A DNA stretch of 64,000 nucleotides from the NCBI GenBank assembly GCA_029212365.1, contig JARGOC010000001.1, positions 124,001 to 188,000 on the forward strand. Direction: 5' to 3'. Position 1 is the stretch's first letter. Every line of letters begins with the position of its first letter. The notes beneath the pieces were generated by a model. It saw only the letters and a list, made by a program, of their open reading frames with translations, did no database searches and was not told where the DNA came from. Source of the DNA: Roseovarius sp. GTDB taxonomy: Bacteria > Pseudomonadota > Alphaproteobacteria > Rhodobacterales > Rhodobacteraceae. Shown piece after piece: positions 62,274 through 64,000 of this stretch. Made by a program: the position numbers and the translations under genes.

Positions 62274-63647
62274 ATGATCAATTCAGACATGGCCAACCTT
62301 CAAGCCGAGATAGCGACGTTATCACCTGTGCGCGTCGTTGGGCGTGTATGTGCGGTGCAGGGGGCGACGCTGCGCATCAGCGGGGTGTCGCACGAGGCAC
62401 AATTGGGTGACAGGCTGCGCGTCTTGCGCCGTTCAGGTGATGCCCTGTTGGGTGAGGTTTTGCAGATAGATGAAACATCTGTCCTGATGTTGCCGGACGA
62501 GTCACCTCAAGGTGTCGCCTTGGGGGATCGGGTTGCGCTGTCTGGGGCCAGCTCCATCGCACCGTCAGATAGTTGGATTGGCCGAATTGTAGACCCGTTT
62601 GGCGTGCCGATGGATGGCCTTCCTTTGATGCGTGGTGCCGCTCCTCGCCCTCTTAGGGCGGATCCTCCAGCGCCAGCACAGCGGCGTTCCTTGGGTGCGC
62701 GTCTGGGCACCGGTATGACTGCGTTCAATACGTTGTTGCCAATTGTCCAAGGGCAACGCATCGGACTTTTCGCCGGGTCGGGTGTGGGCAAGTCCAGCTT
62801 GCTTGGGCATCTCGGGCGTCACATGCAGGCTGATGTGGTGGTTTTCGCTCTGATCGGTGAGCGCGGTCGTGAGCTGCGTGATTTTGTGGAGAATGTGCTG
62901 GGCCCCACCGGGATGCAGCGTTCTGTGATCGTGGCGGCAACGTCAGATCAATCTCCTTTGGTGCGCCGACGCTGTGCCTGGGCTGCGATGAGTGTGGCAG
63001 AACATTTCCGCGATCAGGGCAAACATGTATTGTTGCTGGCTGATTCGATCACCCGCTTTGCCGAAGCACACCGCGAAGTCGCAACCGCCGCAGGTGAAAT
63101 GCCTGCTTTGCGCGGATTTCCTGCCTCAACAGCCCATACAATAATGTCCCTATGTGAACGTGCCGGCCCCGGAGAGTTGGGGCAGGGCGATATCACTGCA
63201 ATTTTCTCGGTTTTGGTTGCAGGATCGGACATGGATGAGCCGGTGGCCGACATTCTGCGTGGGGTGCTGGACGGCCATGTTGTATTGGATCGAGCGATTG
63301 CTGAACGCGGGCGATACCCGGCAGTGGACTTGTTGCGCTCAGTCTCGCGTAGTTTGCCGGGTGCTGCCAGTGAAAATGAAAACAAGTTGATTCAAAAAGC
63401 GCGCACATTGTTGGGTGCCTACGCACGCTCTGAAACCATGGTCAAAGCCGGGTTATATGCCGATGGCACAGATCCTGAGTTGGATATGGCAATCCGCGTC
63501 TGGTCAGAACTGGACGCATTTTTGGCCGAATCTGAATCGATCTCAGTGCAAAACAGCTTTGATCGGTTATCACTGATCCTCAGGCGCGCGGGAAACACTG
63601 GTAAAATGGTGGCCCGGTCACCGGAAACGGCCACAGTGCATGGGTAA
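62274..63647 (+). CDS. fliI: flagellum-specific ATPase FliI
   Basis: FliI is the hexameric ATPase that powers substrate delivery to the export gate. I start at the ATG at 62274 (MINSDMANLQAEIATL), five bases after GGAGAG; this gives 457 residues. Walker A is GSGVGKSSLLG (about residue 167), the GERGREL motif follows, and Walker B is VLLLADSITRFAEAHREVA. It is divergent from flgB, and convergent with the DUF1217 gene. The length and motifs are normal, and no fliJ follows it directly. Confidence 0.95.
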   Translation: MINSDMANLQAEIATLSPVRVVGRVCAVQGATLRISGVSHEAQLGDRLRVLRRSGDALLGEVLQIDETSVLMLPDESPQGVALGDRVALSGASSIAPSDSWIGRIVDPFGVPMDGLPLMRGAAPRPLRADPPAPAQRRSLGARLGTGMTAFNTLLPIVQGQRIGLFAGSGVGKSSLLGHLGRHMQADVVVFALIGERGRELRDFVENVLGPTGMQRSVIVAATSDQSPLVRRRCAWAAMSVAEHFRDQGKHVLLLADSITRFAEAHREVATAAGEMPALRGFPASTAHTIMSLCERAGPGELGQGDITAIFSVLVAGSDMDEPVADILRGVLDGHVVLDRAIAERGRYPAVDLLRSVSRSLPGAASENENKLIQKARTLLGAYARSETMVKAGLYADGTDPELDMAIRVWSELDAFLAESESISVQNSFDRLSLILRRAGNTGKMVARSPETATVHG

Positions 63648-63702
63648 ATGTTACCAGATCAGCAAGGATATTGCAGGCAATATGCTTGGATCGGCGTTCA
63701 AG

Positions 63703-64000
63703 TCATCCAAAATTAGTGGCGGATTGCAATAGGGTAAGAGCAATGGAATTGCTGCTCATGGAACTACCTGCGTTGATTTGATCCATGAGCAAGAATCGCT
63801 CAATCAACTGATCCAGTTTTTCAGGGTCGGCCAGATCATCGATGGAGGTTAACCCAAGTTGACTGCTGGCGCGATCCTGAAACTCAACCAACTGTCGATC
63901 CAGATCAAGCTGGCCAAACCCAGTTGGAAACCCAAGCACTGTTTCAAAAACTGTGCGCAAGGGTTCGGTGCCCATAACGCCAAACCATTTAGCATTTTCG
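63703..64000 (-). CDS. DUF1217 flagellar protein, C-terminal part (5' end outside window)
   Basis: The frame is open to the right edge and reads ENAKWFGVMGTEPLRTVFETVLGFP, FGQLDLDRQLVEFQDRA and PEKLDQLIERFLLMDQINAG. These blocks are typical of DUF1217 proteins, which are encoded only in flagellar loci of alphaproteobacteria; one member is FlgF-like and needed for motility in Sinorhizobium. About 99 residues are visible. It ends 55 bases from the fliI stop, with a small perfect inverted repeat (63668-63683) between them. Confidence 0.82.
   Translation of the reverse strand, partial: ENAKWFGVMGTEPLRTVFETVLGFPTGFGQLDLDRQLVEFQDRASSQLGLTSIDDLADPEKLDQLIERFLLMDQINAGSSMSSNSIALTLLQSATNFG

Noticed and set aside
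63668-63683. Intrinsic terminator between fliI and the DUF1217 gene
   Set aside because: ATATTGC/GCAATAT is perfect but AT-rich, with a 2-base loop and no T tract.
1-64000. Mobile elements, tRNA, rRNA or CRISPR
   Set aside because: I saw no transposase, integrase, tRNA-like cloverleaf, rRNA block or regularly spaced repeat by eye; a tRNAscan or CRISPR search would be needed to exclude small cases.

Overview
The window looks like chromosomal core sequence of an alphaproteobacterium of the order Rhodobacterales, probably of the marine roseobacter group. The reasons are the AddAB recombination pair, the regB-senC-regA redox cluster linked to ahcY, the COG4223/HemY pair, and a flagellar gene set of the alphaproteobacterial CtrA-controlled kind (DUF6468, MotE, DUF1217, SltF-like transglycosylase). 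I saw no rRNA, tRNA, insertion sequence, prophage, CRISPR array or integron. Coding density is high, and many neighbours overlap by 4 bases (ATGA), which suggests translationally coupled operons.

1-10.6 kb: housekeeping genes. These are aroE (cut by the window edge), coaE and dnaQ, converging on secB and fxsA; then a timA-mltA-smr operon and an MFS transporter. The protease genes hslV and hslU follow, separated by a membrane protein and an oppositely oriented secreted DM13 protein. hslV has a promoter of the alphaproteobacterial heat-shock type. 10.2-19.1 kb: a leftward block trxA, addA, addB, a MurU-like nucleotidyltransferase, an AmgK-like sugar kinase and tsaE, combining redox, double-strand-break repair, cell-wall recycling and tRNA modification.

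19.1-26.4 kb: regulation. A membrane PAS protein without an output domain has a perfect CtrA box upstream. It is followed by the RegB/RegA redox two-component system with its SCO-like partner SenC, then a GNAT, an HD hydrolase and ahcY. 26.4-34.2 kb: small conserved proteins, a candidate small RNA marked by an orphan terminator, gpsA, tsaD, hemD, a COG4223 protein and HemY with a C-terminal zinc ribbon. 34.4-38.2 kb: a four-gene molybdenum hydroxylase cassette (FAD, 2Fe-2S and Mo subunits plus a MoaD/ThiS-like protein) of unknown substrate.

38.3-64 kb: a large flagellar locus in several divergent and convergent operons. It encodes the stators (MotA, MotB, MotE), rod, hook and ring proteins (FlgA, B, C, E, F, G, H, I, K, L; FliE, FliF), the switch protein FliN, nearly the whole export gate (FlhA, FlhB, FliP, FliQ, FliR), the export ATPase FliI with FliH, two FliL paralogues, and poorly described partners. 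Of these, a 755-residue secreted AMIN-like plus helical-repeat protein between motA and the transglycosylase gene is the most interesting. CtrA-like boxes lie before motB, flgE and fliL. Flagellin, fliG, fliM and fliO are not in the window, so the locus must continue or be split. I did not find a clearly undescribed system; the best leads are that 755-residue protein, the possible small RNA near 27.2 kb, and paired hairpins in front of timA.
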